Shown here piece by piece: positions 16,035 to 25,884 of a DNA stretch of 64,000 nucleotides. Source of the DNA: Asaia sp037151935 (GTDB taxonomy: Bacteria > Pseudomonadota > Alphaproteobacteria > Acetobacterales > Acetobacteraceae); NCBI RefSeq assembly GCF_051628905.1, contig NZ_CP157575.1, positions 2,666,001 to 2,730,000 on the forward strand, written 5' to 3'. A model generated the notes under the pieces. The model saw only the letters and a program-made list of their open reading frames with translations, did not search any database and was not told where the DNA came from. Position 1 is the stretch's first letter; the number at the start of each line of letters is the position of its first letter. Position numbers and translations under genes: made by a program.

Positions 16035-18569
16035 ATGTTGGTACGCTCCCGGTCTCTCCTGCCATCAGTTGCACGCAAGGGGGCTTTGTCCCTCATTGCC
16101 ACGACGTGCCTGATGTCCTGCGGGGCCGAGGCCTTGGCGCAAACGACAGCAGCCGTGCCATCGGCTGACGCACCTGCATCGGTCAAGAGCCAACCCGCCA
16201 AGGTTCCAGCCGCCAAAAGCAACGCCTTGCGCACACGTCGTTCGTCCCCGGTCACGGCGGGCGACGCCGAAGGCGGCAGCGAAGCCATCGTCGTGACCGG
16301 CACACGCGAAATCGGCAAAAAGGCTCGCGATTCCATCGCGCCGCTCGATATCATTTCGCACAAGCAGCTGGCGGCCACAGGTCAGGGTACGTTGCGCGAT
16401 GCGCTGTCGCTGCTGCTGCCCTCGCTGACCACCCCGACCGCCGGTTTCGATGCGGGCGCCATGACGGATACGATCAGTCTTCGTGGCCTGAACCCCAATG
16501 AGACGCTGGTTCTGGTCGATGGCAAGCGTCGCCACAACACGGCCAATATCTATTCCAACCCCGGCCCGCAGCAGGGCTCGACGGCGTCGGATATCGACAT
16601 GATTCCGATGTCGGCCATCGACCATGTGGAAATTCTGCGTGACGGTGCCTCCGCCCAGTATGGCTCGGATGCCGTGGCCGGTGTCGTGAACATCATCCTC
16701 AAGAAGCAGGCACGTGGCTTCCACGCCCAAAACATTACGGGCATCACGTCAGAGGGTGACGGCTTCCAGCAGGGCGTCTATCTCGATGGCGGCGCGGCGC
16801 TCGGCTCGCGCAGTTTCGTGCATGTCAGCGGCGATTTCGTGCATCAGGATCACACCTATCGCAGCGCCGCTGATAACCGCTCTGGCACGTATCAGAACAA
16901 CATCCTGAGTCAGCCCGAGCAGACGCGCGAGAGCGTTGCCGTCAATGCTGGCTACGACCTGACGGACACCATCCAGCTCTACGCATTGGGCACTTATGCC
17001 CATCGTCATGCCGAATCCTATCAGAACTATCGTCTGGCCTCGTCACTCAATGCCTATCCGGCCTATAAGGCGATCTACCCTTGGGGTTATTCGCCGGTCG
17101 AGACGCTGAACGAGAACGACTTCGAACTCAAAGCCGGTGTGAAAGGCGATTTTCGCGGCTGGCACTGGGATGTGTCGAGCGTCTATGGCCGCGATTACGA
17201 CGATATCGGCCTGATCAACTCGGTCAATCTCTCCATCAACAAGGCGACGGGCCGCACGCCCACCTCGTTCGACGTGCAGGGATTCAATAACCAGCAATGG
17301 ACGAATGATTTCGATTTCAGCCGCAAATTCGAGTTCAGTGGCTGGCCGCATAGCGTGAATTTTGCCGGTGGGGCGTCTTATCGCTACGAAGGCTATTCCG
17401 TCGGTACGGGATCGCCCGACTCGCTTTATGGTAATGGCTCCGATGCGCTGGCGGGCACGAACCCCGGTAATGCAGGCAATTACAGCCGCGACGTTGCCGC
17501 TGGCTATCTCGATATCTCGACCTATCTGGCCAAGGGGCTGCAACTCGATCTCGCCGGGCGCTACGAGCATTACACCGATGTTGGCAACACCCAGAACGGC
17601 AAGGTCTCGCTGCGCTATGACATCACGCGTCGGATTGCGCTGCGCGGCACGATCAGCAACGGATTCCATGCGCCGACTCTGGCTCAGAAATACTATTCGG
17701 CGCTCAATATCTCGCCGACTGCGGCGCGTGGCCTGATCGGGGCAGGCTCGCCCGGTGCGCTTGCCAATGGGTCGTCTGGTCTCAAGCCCGAGCGCTCGAC
17801 CAATGCTGAGGGCGGGTTCATTGTCGAGCCCATCCGCAATCTACATGTGACGACCGATATCTATCAGATCAACATGCGCGACCGGATCATGCCGGGGGGC
17901 AATATCTCGGGCGCGACGGCCAAGAGCGCGATGCGTCTAAACGGCTTTGCGCTACCTGATGATATCGATAGCTGGAACCCGAGCGCGATCACGGCCAACT
18001 GGTTCGGCAATGTAGCCAGCACGCGCACGCAGGGTCTGGATATCACGGTCACCTACCTGACGAAGCTGGGCGCATTCGGGCGTATCGACTGGGATGCGGC
18101 GATCAACCTTAACCGCACCCGTCTGTCTCATCAGGCCAGCAATCCGCTGACCGGTGCACCGTTGCTGAACGCGGCTTCGATCGCCTATCTCACGACGGCC
18201 TATCCGCGCAGCAAGATCATTTTCGGTGGCAACTGGACCCATGCGAAATGGATCGTCGGTCTGCATGAGATCCGCTGGGGCCAGACCACCAACCAGCTCA
18301 CCTACTATGCACCCGGCCCCTATCAGTTCAGCACGACGCATTTTCTGGAATACCAGAACAAGCCGAAATGGACGACCAATCTGGATGTGAGCTATCGCAT
18401 CACCCCGCGCTGGACGGCCACGATCGGCGGCAACAACATCTTCTCGGCCTATCCGACGCGCGTACCTGAGGGGAATCGCTATCTCGGTGCCCCGCAATAT
18501 TACATGAGCACGTCGCAGCTCGGCATCAACGGCGGGTATTACTATTTCCGTGTGAATTACGACCTGTAA
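16035..18569 (+). CDS. TonB-dependent outer-membrane receptor
   Basis: From ATG 16035 (GTAAGG just upstream) the protein has 844 residues; an in-frame TTG at 16020 is possible. A signal peptide ending near EALAQ is followed by a low-complexity Ala/Pro linker, a TonB box EAIVVTGTRE, a plug domain with LRGLNPNETLVLVDGKRRH and VEILRDGASAQYGSDAVAGV, then a long beta-barrel ending in an aromatic strand, YYYFRVNYDL. The substrate is not determinable. Its position 58 bases after the cob operon makes cobalamin possible, but the sequence resembles the broad iron/other-substrate receptor group rather than BtuB. Confidence 0.92.
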   Translation: MLVRSRSLLPSVARKGALSLIATTCLMSCGAEALAQTTAAVPSADAPASVKSQPAKVPAAKSNALRTRRSSPVTAGDAEGGSEAIVVTGTREIGKKARDSIAPLDIISHKQLAATGQGTLRDALSLLLPSLTTPTAGFDAGAMTDTISLRGLNPNETLVLVDGKRRHNTANIYSNPGPQQGSTASDIDMIPMSAIDHVEILRDGASAQYGSDAVAGVVNIILKKQARGFHAQNITGITSEGDGFQQGVYLDGGAALGSRSFVHVSGDFVHQDHTYRSAADNRSGTYQNNILSQPEQTRESVAVNAGYDLTDTIQLYALGTYAHRHAESYQNYRLASSLNAYPAYKAIYPWGYSPVETLNENDFELKAGVKGDFRGWHWDVSSVYGRDYDDIGLINSVNLSINKATGRTPTSFDVQGFNNQQWTNDFDFSRKFEFSGWPHSVNFAGGASYRYEGYSVGTGSPDSLYGNGSDALAGTNPGNAGNYSRDVAAGYLDISTYLAKGLQLDLAGRYEHYTDVGNTQNGKVSLRYDITRRIALRGTISNGFHAPTLAQKYYSALNISPTAARGLIGAGSPGALANGSSGLKPERSTNAEGGFIVEPIRNLHVTTDIYQINMRDRIMPGGNISGATAKSAMRLNGFALPDDIDSWNPSAITANWFGNVASTRTQGLDITVTYLTKLGAFGRIDWDAAINLNRTRLSHQASNPLTGAPLLNAASIAYLTTAYPRSKIIFGGNWTHAKWIVGLHEIRWGQTTNQLTYYAPGPYQFSTTHFLEYQNKPKWTTNLDVSYRITPRWTATIGGNNIFSAYPTRVPEGNRYLGAPQYYMSTSQLGINGGYYYFRVNYDL

Positions 18570-18623
18570 TTGCCGGGGCACACATTGCCTCCCCGATCAA
18601 AGGCGCGCAGACCCAAGCAATAA

Positions 18624-18655
18624 CCCGCCCGTCTCTTGCTCACGCAAAGGGCGGG
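18624..18655. terminator. Hairpin after the TonB receptor gene
   Basis: CCCGCCC (18624-18630) pairs perfectly with GGGCGGG (18649-18655) across an 18-base loop, 55 bases after the receptor stop. No run of T follows, so it may stabilise the mRNA end or assist Rho rather than act as a classical terminator. Confidence 0.45.
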
Positions 18656-19565
18656 CGATGTGTTTCAGTGTTGCTCCAGGTATATTTTCTCTCACTGGAC
18701 GATAAAAGTGAGAGGGGTTGATCCCTCCGCATACGAGTCCGAACTATTCGCGTATGCTTCATGCTTTGTGACTGACACGAAGTATTTCGCGATGCGAAGA
18801 TATGCTTATGATGATATGCGACATGCGCTCAGGCGCAGGCCGCTATTGACGATCCGCCGGGCTGCGACATCCCCGTCGAGGCCGTTCCGCCATTCTATCG
18901 TACGCAGGGTGTCGACCCTCACGGCGCCATAGAGAGGCGAGCGTCCTTTCATCCTCCCACGGACAATCTTCGCCGGGGTAATGAAAGAGCCGCCGCCCAA
19001 TGTAACGGGCGACCTTCAGATGCTGCATTATCGTGAGGGCCGACTGGCGCTTGAGCGCGCGCTGGTAGCGATCGATTGCGCGCGCGCCAGTCGGGAAAAG
19101 CTCGAGATGGTGCTCAGTGCCCATGCCTCAGCTGGAATCGACCTGTTCTCGCGCGCTCTGTTCGAAAGGAGGGAGCGACGCGGCTCGAGCAGGGTCAGGC
19201 GTGTACAAGGGGCGGTCTCTCGCTCCAGCCCGACTCTCAGGGTGGCAGGGCCGGGGCGAGCCTCCGCATGTTGACAGTCGGGCGCGCGGCCGACGCTGTC
19301 TCTCGAAGGCCACGAGGCCTGCAAATCGTCGCCGCTCAGGCTCTGGGACCATCGGAACCCCTGTCGAAGATTCACGATTATGATAGGATTTTGCCTCATG
19401 AAATAATTTGTCATGATTGCTTGACGTCAGATTTAACGGTGTTTTTTACGTGGCTGTGGCCTAATCGCGGGGCAGGCGGCATAAAAACATGACCGGTAGG
19501 GTCCAAAAAACCTGTCGGTTTTCTTAAAAGACTGTCATCCGATCACAGGGAGCTCGAGCCAGACA
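18656..19565. other. Spacer of about 900 bases without a recognisable gene
   Basis: Several short frames exist on both strands. One of 97 residues starts at 18981 (MKEPPPNVTGDLQMLHYREG); another on the minus strand covers 18843-19124 (MGTEHHLELFPTGAR). None has a known domain, a consistent neighbour or a persuasive start site, and they overlap each other. Codon patterns look disorderly compared with flanking genes, which would fit a decayed gene or mobile-element remnant. The last part before 19565, AT-richer around 19380-19440, probably holds the oprB promoter. Confidence 0.5.
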
Positions 19566-21038
19566 TTGTCTTCTTCCGTCCTGCGTCTGTTTTCCGTCTG
19601 TCTTGCCGTGCCGAGTATGGCTGGCGCTGCCTTCGCGCAGGTGTCTCCGTCACCCGTGGTTGCCAATGCTACCTATGGTGCCGTCAATGCCGGGCAGCAG
19701 CCCTCGGCACTGACCCAGGCCTCGCTGTCAGAGGTGCAGAAAGATACGACCGTCGCGCCCCTGCCCAAGCCCGAGGCGATTTTTGTCAATCCCTGGGGGG
19801 TGAATGGCTGGCTGCGCGCGCATGGCATCGCCGTTCTGCTCGATAATACCAATGAAATGTCGGGTATGATCACCGCCCCCACGAAGGGGCTGGGCCTGCG
19901 TCAGGGTGCGAGCAATACCGGCCAGTATTCGATGGAGAACGATATCGACTGGGAGCGTCTGGCGGGCTGGACCGGCTTTTCGACCCATGATGTGATAGTG
20001 GGGCGCTATGGCATTCCTGTCAGCCGCATGTTCGGTGACAATCTGAACCCGAGCCAGGAAATCTATGGCGGTGGCGGCAATGTGGTCGTCCATCTGGTTT
20101 ATGTCTATGGTGAGGAATCGCTCTTCAACGACCGTCTGGATGTGGCGGCGGGGCGTATGTCCTTCCTGTCCGACTTCTCGGCCAATCCGCTTTACTGCAA
20201 TTTCATGAACAACGCGTTCTGCGGTAATCCGAAAGCGTCGAGCGATAACACGGCTCACGCCTCCTATCCCGATGCGAACTGGGCGGCCCGTTTTCGCCTG
20301 AGGCCTACTGACAACACGATTTTCCAGTTCGGCGTTTACTTCACGCAGACGCAGGCTATCTACGGTAACGCGCAGATGCGTACCGGATTCAAGTTCAATG
20401 GCGCCACGATCGATGGCGAGGCCATGCCGGTCGAATTCATCTGGGAGCCGCGTTTCGGTCACGATCATTCGCTGCCGGGCCACTACAAGGCAGGTTTCGC
20501 CTATGACACGGCGGACCATAAGGACAATTACTACGACGGCAACGGCAATGCCTTCGCCCTGAGCGGCCTCAAGCCGCGCAACGTGCATGGCGCCTGGGCG
20601 GCCTGGGGGCTGGTTGACCAGATGGTCTACCACCACCCTGGTCAGGCACCCGATGCCGGCATCACCCTGATTGGCGCCGCCTACTTCAACAAGGCCCAGA
20701 CGGCAACGCGCGCGGATCAGCTCTCGATCGGCGTGCTCGATCGCGGATTCTGGAAATCGCGCCCGCTCGACGGCATCGGCGTCAATTTCTCATGGACGCA
20801 TGTGTCCGACGATCTGACGCGCTCGCAGCGTCTCTACGCCATGCAGGGCCTGCCCATCCCCAATGGCTCGCTCTTTCCCCAGACCAGTGCCTATGTTGTC
20901 GAAGCGACCTATCAGATTCACGTTCTGCGCGGCGTGACCTTCGCGCCCGATTTTCAGTATTATTTCAACCCCGGTGGGCAGAAACAGCTGAATAATCAGG
21001 CGCTTATTGGCTTCAAGAGCCATATAGAAATCTTCTGA
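19566..21038 (+). CDS. oprB: OprB-family carbohydrate-selective porin
   Basis: This 490-residue outer-membrane porin starts at TTG 19566 with an intact signal peptide (cleavage after GAAFAQ), which is why the TTG is preferred over an internal ATG at 19618. The OprB features are an N-terminal linker, NPWGVNGWLRAHGIAVLLDN, an ENDIDWERLAGW segment, repeated aromatic beta strands and the last strand ending in Phe (QALIGFKSHIEIF). Such porins let glucose and other sugars through the outer membrane and occur in several copies in acetic acid bacteria. It precedes a GH15 glucanase gene by 87 bases, suggesting a small carbohydrate-use unit. Confidence 0.9.
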   Translation: MSSSVLRLFSVCLAVPSMAGAAFAQVSPSPVVANATYGAVNAGQQPSALTQASLSEVQKDTTVAPLPKPEAIFVNPWGVNGWLRAHGIAVLLDNTNEMSGMITAPTKGLGLRQGASNTGQYSMENDIDWERLAGWTGFSTHDVIVGRYGIPVSRMFGDNLNPSQEIYGGGGNVVVHLVYVYGEESLFNDRLDVAAGRMSFLSDFSANPLYCNFMNNAFCGNPKASSDNTAHASYPDANWAARFRLRPTDNTIFQFGVYFTQTQAIYGNAQMRTGFKFNGATIDGEAMPVEFIWEPRFGHDHSLPGHYKAGFAYDTADHKDNYYDGNGNAFALSGLKPRNVHGAWAAWGLVDQMVYHHPGQAPDAGITLIGAAYFNKAQTATRADQLSIGVLDRGFWKSRPLDGIGVNFSWTHVSDDLTRSQRLYAMQGLPIPNGSLFPQTSAYVVEATYQIHVLRGVTFAPDFQYYFNPGGQKQLNNQALIGFKSHIEIF

Positions 21039-21125
21039 AAAATCGCAGGGCGCAACCCGCCCCCTCTCTCGATTGTTGCATCTGCCCCAACGGCACTCTG
21101 AGCCGGCAGATCGAGAGAGGCGCCC

Positions 21126-22958
21126 ATGACGCACAAGATACCCGCCCTTGCCAGGGCGCTCTCGCCTGAAGGGCCGCTTGACGGGTTCTGGCCCATCGAG
21201 GATTACGCGGCCCTTGGGGACGGGCGTTGCGTGGCGCTTCTGGCGCCCGATGGCAGTGTCGACTGGCTTTGCGTGCCCAATATCGACTCACCGCCTCTCT
21301 TCGACCGTCTGCTGCATCGCCCCGGCGGATTTTTTCAGATCCGGCCCGTAGGCGCCTTCACTGCGACCCGCCGCTACCGGCAGGACAGCAATGTGCTCGA
21401 GACCCTGATCGAGACGGAGCATGGCTCGGCGCGCGTAACCGACTCGCTCAACAGTACCTTTGCCGGAAGGCTGCCCTGGACCGAGTTTGCCCGCAGGATT
21501 GAGGGTGTGTCGGGCCGGATGACCTTTATCGTGCGTTTCCGTCTAGGCACACGCTGCGGCACTGTCGCTCCCTGGATACAGTCGACCCAGAACGGCACGA
21601 TCTTTCATGTCGGCTCCGTGCTGGCCCATCTGGTCCATTCCGACAGCATGCGTCTCCTGAAAGAGGAAGACGAGGCCATCGAGGCTGAAATCGTGGTGGG
21701 GGAAAAGACCCGCGCCCTCATTGCGCTCGTCGCAACAGAAAACGAGCCCCTCGCCGTGCCCGGTGTCGAGGAGATCGATGGGCGCATCGAGACCAGTGAC
21801 GCGGCCTGGCGCAACTGGGCCAACGCCCTGCATTATGACGGTCCTTACCGGGAACAGGTGCGACGCAGCGCGCTGGCGCTGAAGTTATTACTTTACTCGT
21901 CGAGCGGCGCCATCGCGGCGGCGGCCACGACGTCTCTCCCCGAGCGCCTGCGTGATGGCAAGAACTGGGATTACCGCTTCGCCTGGATACGAGACGCGGC
22001 TTATGTCGCCAATGCTTTCCTGCGTCTGGGCGCCGTGGCGGAGGTCAAGGCGGCGCTGGCTTGGCTGGTGCATCATCTCGGTGAGGAAGGACCGCTCGTC
22101 ATGTACGGGCTTTCCGGTCAACGCGTCGAAGATGAGACGCGCTACGACGAGGTCGAGGGCTATCGCGGCATCCAGCCGGTGGTCAGCGGCAATCGGGCAT
22201 CGCGTCAGCATCAACACGGTATCTACGGCGATATTTTCGAAACGGCGGCACTCTTCGTTTCGAGGGGCAATCTGCTCGATCAGAAGACGGCTCAGCTACT
22301 GGCCGATCTCGCCGATCGCTGCGCCGATCACTGGCGCCAGAAAGATGCCGGTATCTGGGAACTGACAGAAGACCAGCACTATACCATGTCGAAAATCAGT
22401 TGCTGGCAGGCGCTCGATCGTGCCTGTCAGATGGCCGAGCGCGGGCATCTGGCCAAGGACCGCGCCCCGCGCTGGGCGCGTGAAAAAAACCGGATCGTCG
22501 CGTGGATCGACCAAGAATGCTGGTCGGAGAAGCGTCAGGCCTATCTGTTTTATCCCGGCACTGACGCGCTCGATGCCTCGATCGCTCTTGCCGTGCCTTT
22601 TGGATTCGACCGCGACGACCGGATGCGCGCGACCCTTCATGCAATTCGCAAAGAACTCGGAAGCGGGCCTTTTCTTTACCGCTATAGTGGCATGCAGCGG
22701 GAGGAGGGCGCTTTCCTCGCCTGCTCATGCTGGATGGTCGAAGCACTGGCCCTGTTGGGGGAGAAGAGGGAGGCCGAAGCGCTGTTTGCCGATTTTCTCA
22801 ATGCCTTGCCCAAAAATACGGGCATCATCGCCGAGATGATCGATCCGCAGACGGGTCTGTATTTGGGCAACACACCGCAGGGGCTGAGCCATCTGGGGAT
22901 CGTTCACGCCGCCTGTGCCCTTGCGGGAAACAGGATGAAAGCCTTCGATCTGTCCTGA
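21126..22958 (+). CDS. Glycoside hydrolase family 15 (glucoamylase/trehalase-like)
   Basis: This 610-residue enzyme has an N-terminal trehalase-like/GH15 beta domain (DGFWPIEDYAALGDGRCVALL, DGSVDWLCVPNID) and a catalytic (alpha/alpha)6 barrel. Signature segments are NWDYRFAWIRDAAYVANAFL near residue 278 and the general-acid region GIWELTEDQHYTMSK near residue 409. There is no signal peptide, so it acts in the cytoplasm on alpha-glucosides, plausibly trehalose or glycogen-derived oligosaccharides. Many bacterial homologues are annotated glucoamylase; some are trehalases. A GAGAGAGG site precedes the ATG. It may be co-transcribed with the porin gene upstream. Confidence 0.92.
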   Translation: MTHKIPALARALSPEGPLDGFWPIEDYAALGDGRCVALLAPDGSVDWLCVPNIDSPPLFDRLLHRPGGFFQIRPVGAFTATRRYRQDSNVLETLIETEHGSARVTDSLNSTFAGRLPWTEFARRIEGVSGRMTFIVRFRLGTRCGTVAPWIQSTQNGTIFHVGSVLAHLVHSDSMRLLKEEDEAIEAEIVVGEKTRALIALVATENEPLAVPGVEEIDGRIETSDAAWRNWANALHYDGPYREQVRRSALALKLLLYSSSGAIAAAATTSLPERLRDGKNWDYRFAWIRDAAYVANAFLRLGAVAEVKAALAWLVHHLGEEGPLVMYGLSGQRVEDETRYDEVEGYRGIQPVVSGNRASRQHQHGIYGDIFETAALFVSRGNLLDQKTAQLLADLADRCADHWRQKDAGIWELTEDQHYTMSKISCWQALDRACQMAERGHLAKDRAPRWAREKNRIVAWIDQECWSEKRQAYLFYPGTDALDASIALAVPFGFDRDDRMRATLHAIRKELGSGPFLYRYSGMQREEGAFLACSCWMVEALALLGEKREAEALFADFLNALPKNTGIIAEMIDPQTGLYLGNTPQGLSHLGIVHAACALAGNRMKAFDLS

Positions 22959-23123
22959 CATGGCGTCGCCTTGTCACGAAATTCATGATGACGGGTTAAT
23001 CTTTGATCTGAATCAAGGGGTGCGTTGCAAGAACGCGCTAGACAGGGCTTCGAGCCAAGCCTGACGCAGAAGCAGGCAGCTCTGACAGGCTTGATCCTGG
23101 CAGGCGGGATGACGGACAAGCGG

Positions 23124-23143
23124 CCAGCCAGCCAGCCAGCCAG
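23124..23143. repeat. Tetranucleotide tandem repeat (CCAG)x5
   Basis: Five uninterrupted CCAG units lie in the spacer between the convergent GH15 and oxidoreductase genes. Length variation between strains is possible. It overlaps no recognised coding sequence. Confidence 0.8.
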
Positions 23144-23233
23144 CTGGACCGATCCGATTGCCGGAAAATGGCCCGCCCTGACGCCGGGACGATCGCCGAT
23201 CTTCTCGGTCAGGCCACCAATCTCATCCGATTT

Positions 23234-24232
23234 TCAGGGCATCAGCCCTGCACGTCTGCCTGCGTCTCGTGCCAGATCCAGCGCGTGCAGTCTCGGTGCA
23301 AGGTCGTAAATCGGCAGCGCCATCATGATTTCGTCAGGGCGGTGCCGCTCGACAAAACGGCTCAGGCCGTCGCCGATTTCATCGACTGTACCCACAAGGC
23401 TGGTCGATAGCACCTCGTCGAACTGACGGCTGATTTCCGGCCCCCATGGCAGGTTCTGTGCGGCAACCGGAGGGGGGAAGCGGCCCGGTGTACCCTGGCG
23501 AAGGGCTGCCATATAGAGACGGCGCGAACTCGCCAGATAATCGGCTTCCTCATGCGTGTCTGCGGCGACGATATTCATCGCAAGCATGACATGCGGCGTT
23601 ACTAGGCGTGCAGAGGGGCGAAAATTCTCGCGATAGAGCGCAACGGCCTCTTGCATCATCTGCGGGGCAAAATGCGAAGCAAAGGCGAAGGGCAGACCGA
23701 GCGCGGCGGCAAGTTCTGCCGAAAACAGTGACGAACCCAGCAGCCAGACCGGGATATCGGTCCCTGCGCCGGGTGTGGCTGTGATGCCCGTCTGAGCGTC
23801 ATCGCCTGCGAAATAGGCCAGAAGTTCGAGCACTTCCTGCGGAAAACGCTCCGCCCCGTCCCGGTTGCGTCGCAGGGCGCGCAAGGTCCGTTGGTCGGAG
23901 CCCGGCGCGCGGCCGAGCCCGAGATCGATGCGACCCGGATAAAGGGCTTCGAGCGTGCCAAATTGCTCGGCAATCACCAGCGGGGCGTGGTTGGGCAGCA
24001 TGATCCCGCCAGCGCCGACCCGAATGGTCCGGGTCGCGGCGGCCAGAGCGCCAATCACGACGCTGGTGGCTGCGGAGGCGATGCCTGGCATGCCGTGATG
24101 CTCGGCAACCCAGTAGCGCTGAAAGCCGAGAGCCTCGGCTCTTTGCGCGACGAGACGCGATTCCGACAGGGCCTCGGCGGCGCTGCCGGTTTCGCGGATG
24201 AGAGACAGGTCGAGGATCGAAAGCGGTGTCAT
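23234..24232 (-). CDS. Luciferase-like flavin-dependent oxidoreductase (LLM class, MsnO8 type)
   Basis: This 332-residue TIM-barrel protein of the bacterial luciferase superfamily has family landmarks GFQRYWVAEHHGMPGIAS near residue 36, VRVGAGGIMLPNHAPLVIAE and GRIDLGLGRAPGSDQRT. The short DLSLIRETGSAAEAL start and overall length match the single-component MsnO8/YhbW group, whose substrates are mostly unknown. It is cytoplasmic and FMN-dependent by family. It lies 37 bases downstream of the chloride-channel gene on the same strand and could be its operon partner. No specific reaction can be assigned. Confidence 0.9.
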   Translation of the reverse strand: MTPLSILDLSLIRETGSAAEALSESRLVAQRAEALGFQRYWVAEHHGMPGIASAATSVVIGALAAATRTIRVGAGGIMLPNHAPLVIAEQFGTLEALYPGRIDLGLGRAPGSDQRTLRALRRNRDGAERFPQEVLELLAYFAGDDAQTGITATPGAGTDIPVWLLGSSLFSAELAAALGLPFAFASHFAPQMMQEAVALYRENFRPSARLVTPHVMLAMNIVAADTHEEADYLASSRRLYMAALRQGTPGRFPPPVAAQNLPWGPEISRQFDEVLSTSLVGTVDEIGDGLSRFVERHRPDEIMMALPIYDLAPRLHALDLARDAGRRAGLMP

Positions 24233-24269
24233 GACGCCGATATGGGGAGGCGCCTCGCCGCTTGAAAGA

Positions 24270-25679
24270 TCAGTCCTTCTTCTCGACCTGCTCCGCCAGC
24301 GTCTCGGTGGCGGGCGTTGCAGAAGAGCGAGTATAGATTGGGGCCGGAGCGGCGGTATGAGCCGCTTCCATGAAGCGGTCGGCCAGAGCGCCGTAAAGCG
24401 CGTGTTTGCAGATCATGCGCGAGACGCCGAAGGCGAGAAACGACGTTGCCATCAGGGCCAGCGTCACCTGCTGGTTGTCGCACATTTCCATGACGATGAC
24501 CGTAGCCGTCAGCGGTGCCTGAACCACAGCCGAGAAATAGGCCACCGTGCCCAGAAGCACGACCGCACCTGGCGTGGTGTGAGGCAGGTACTGCTCGATC
24601 CAGCCGCCGATACCGGCGCCCACCGAGAGCGACGGCGCAAACAGGCCGCCGGGGATGCCCGAGCAATAGGACACGACGGTTGCAATGAATTTCAGCACGA
24701 AGAACGATGCCGGATAGTGCTCAGACCCGTCGATGATGGCACGCGCCTGCGTATAGCCCGTGCCGTAGGTGGCGCCATGAGACACCAGGCCCAGCAGTGC
24801 CAGAACGAAACCGCAAAGAGCGGCAAAAGCGACGGGTCGTGCCTTGATAAGTGCTCCGATGCGCCCCGGTATGCCTTTCGAAAACCGGATCAGCAGCGCC
24901 GAGAAGCTGCCACCGGCGATGCCGCCAACGATGCCGCAGGTCAGCACTGCAATCCAGGCGGTCCCCAGAGGCACGTCGACATCGGTGTGACCGAAATAGG
25001 AATAATTGCCGACCAGCGCGATGGCTGTCACACCGGAAAGCACCACGCCGGTCAGCATCGTGCCGGAGGTCTTCTGTTCAAAGGAATGCGAGAGTTCCTC
25101 GATCGCGAAGACGATCCCGGCCAGGGGGGTGTTGAACGCCGCCGACACGCCGGCAGCGCCGCCGGCCAGAATGGCGCCGCGCCGTGCCGAGACGCTCGCC
25201 GTGCCCAGCAGGCGCGAAAAGCCGTGCATGATGGCCGCACCGACCTGCACGGTCGGGCCTTCACGGCCGATCGACGCACCCACCATCAGACCGAAACAGG
25301 TCAGGATGATCTTGGCAAAGGCGATCCTGAGCGAGAGCACGCGATTGACGATGGAGAAATTCTCGATGTGCAATGTCGCGATGGTCTGGGGTATGCCGCT
25401 GCCCTGTGCGCCAGAAAAGAAGCGTCGTGTCACCCAGGTGGAAAAGGCGAGCCCGGCGGGAACGACGACCAGCATCACATAGGGGTCCCAGTGCACAAGA
25501 CGCCCCCTTGCGCGCGCCGCCCAGTCTGCCGTACCGGCGAAAGCGACAGCCACCACGCCCACCAGAATGGCACCGAGCCAGTAGGTAAGGGTGCGGCGCC
25601 ATTGCGACGTCGTTCTGCGCGCAGAACGGCGAAGGTGCAGAATGCGGTTGTTTTGCCGCAGAGCGGTGCTTGGGCGCAT
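24270..25679 (-). CDS. clcA: CLC-family chloride/proton antiporter (ClcA-like)
   Basis: This integral membrane protein has 469 residues from ATG 25679, which gives the normal N-terminus; an upstream in-frame start at 25757 adds a stretch without family character. CLC selectivity elements are visible: GSGIPQ, GREGP with the gating glutamate, the proton-path glutamate in FAIEEL, and GGLFAPSL. Conservation of both glutamates points to a 2Cl-/H+ exchanger rather than a channel, with a role in acid tolerance, which suits an acid-producing organism. Downstream lies the LLM oxidoreductase gene. Confidence 0.93.
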   Translation of the reverse strand: MRPSTALRQNNRILHLRRSARRTTSQWRRTLTYWLGAILVGVVAVAFAGTADWAARARGRLVHWDPYVMLVVVPAGLAFSTWVTRRFFSGAQGSGIPQTIATLHIENFSIVNRVLSLRIAFAKIILTCFGLMVGASIGREGPTVQVGAAIMHGFSRLLGTASVSARRGAILAGGAAGVSAAFNTPLAGIVFAIEELSHSFEQKTSGTMLTGVVLSGVTAIALVGNYSYFGHTDVDVPLGTAWIAVLTCGIVGGIAGGSFSALLIRFSKGIPGRIGALIKARPVAFAALCGFVLALLGLVSHGATYGTGYTQARAIIDGSEHYPASFFVLKFIATVVSYCSGIPGGLFAPSLSVGAGIGGWIEQYLPHTTPGAVVLLGTVAYFSAVVQAPLTATVIVMEMCDNQQVTLALMATSFLAFGVSRMICKHALYGALADRFMEAAHTAAPAPIYTRSSATPATETLAEQVEKKD

Positions 25680-25884
25680 GAACTCTCGCCTGTCTGGGGA
25701 TCGGAAGGCACCGACCGGTGTATGACGCTCCTGCCAGCACCCCGGTCGACAGGTCAAGAAACTCTCGTCTCAAAAGAATGTAACGACCGATGGCGCACAC
25801 GGTTTGTCAGAAAACGGCTACCGTAAATACCCACGGGAAAGGAACGCGGGAAAGAGCTTGGGAAGCGGCCTAGGGAAGTGGCCG

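Noticed and set aside
24198..25826. Plus-strand open frame of 542 codons opposite the ClcA gene
   Set aside because: Shadow of a clearly real CLC transporter; the translation is low-complexity Arg/His/Asp-rich without any family.
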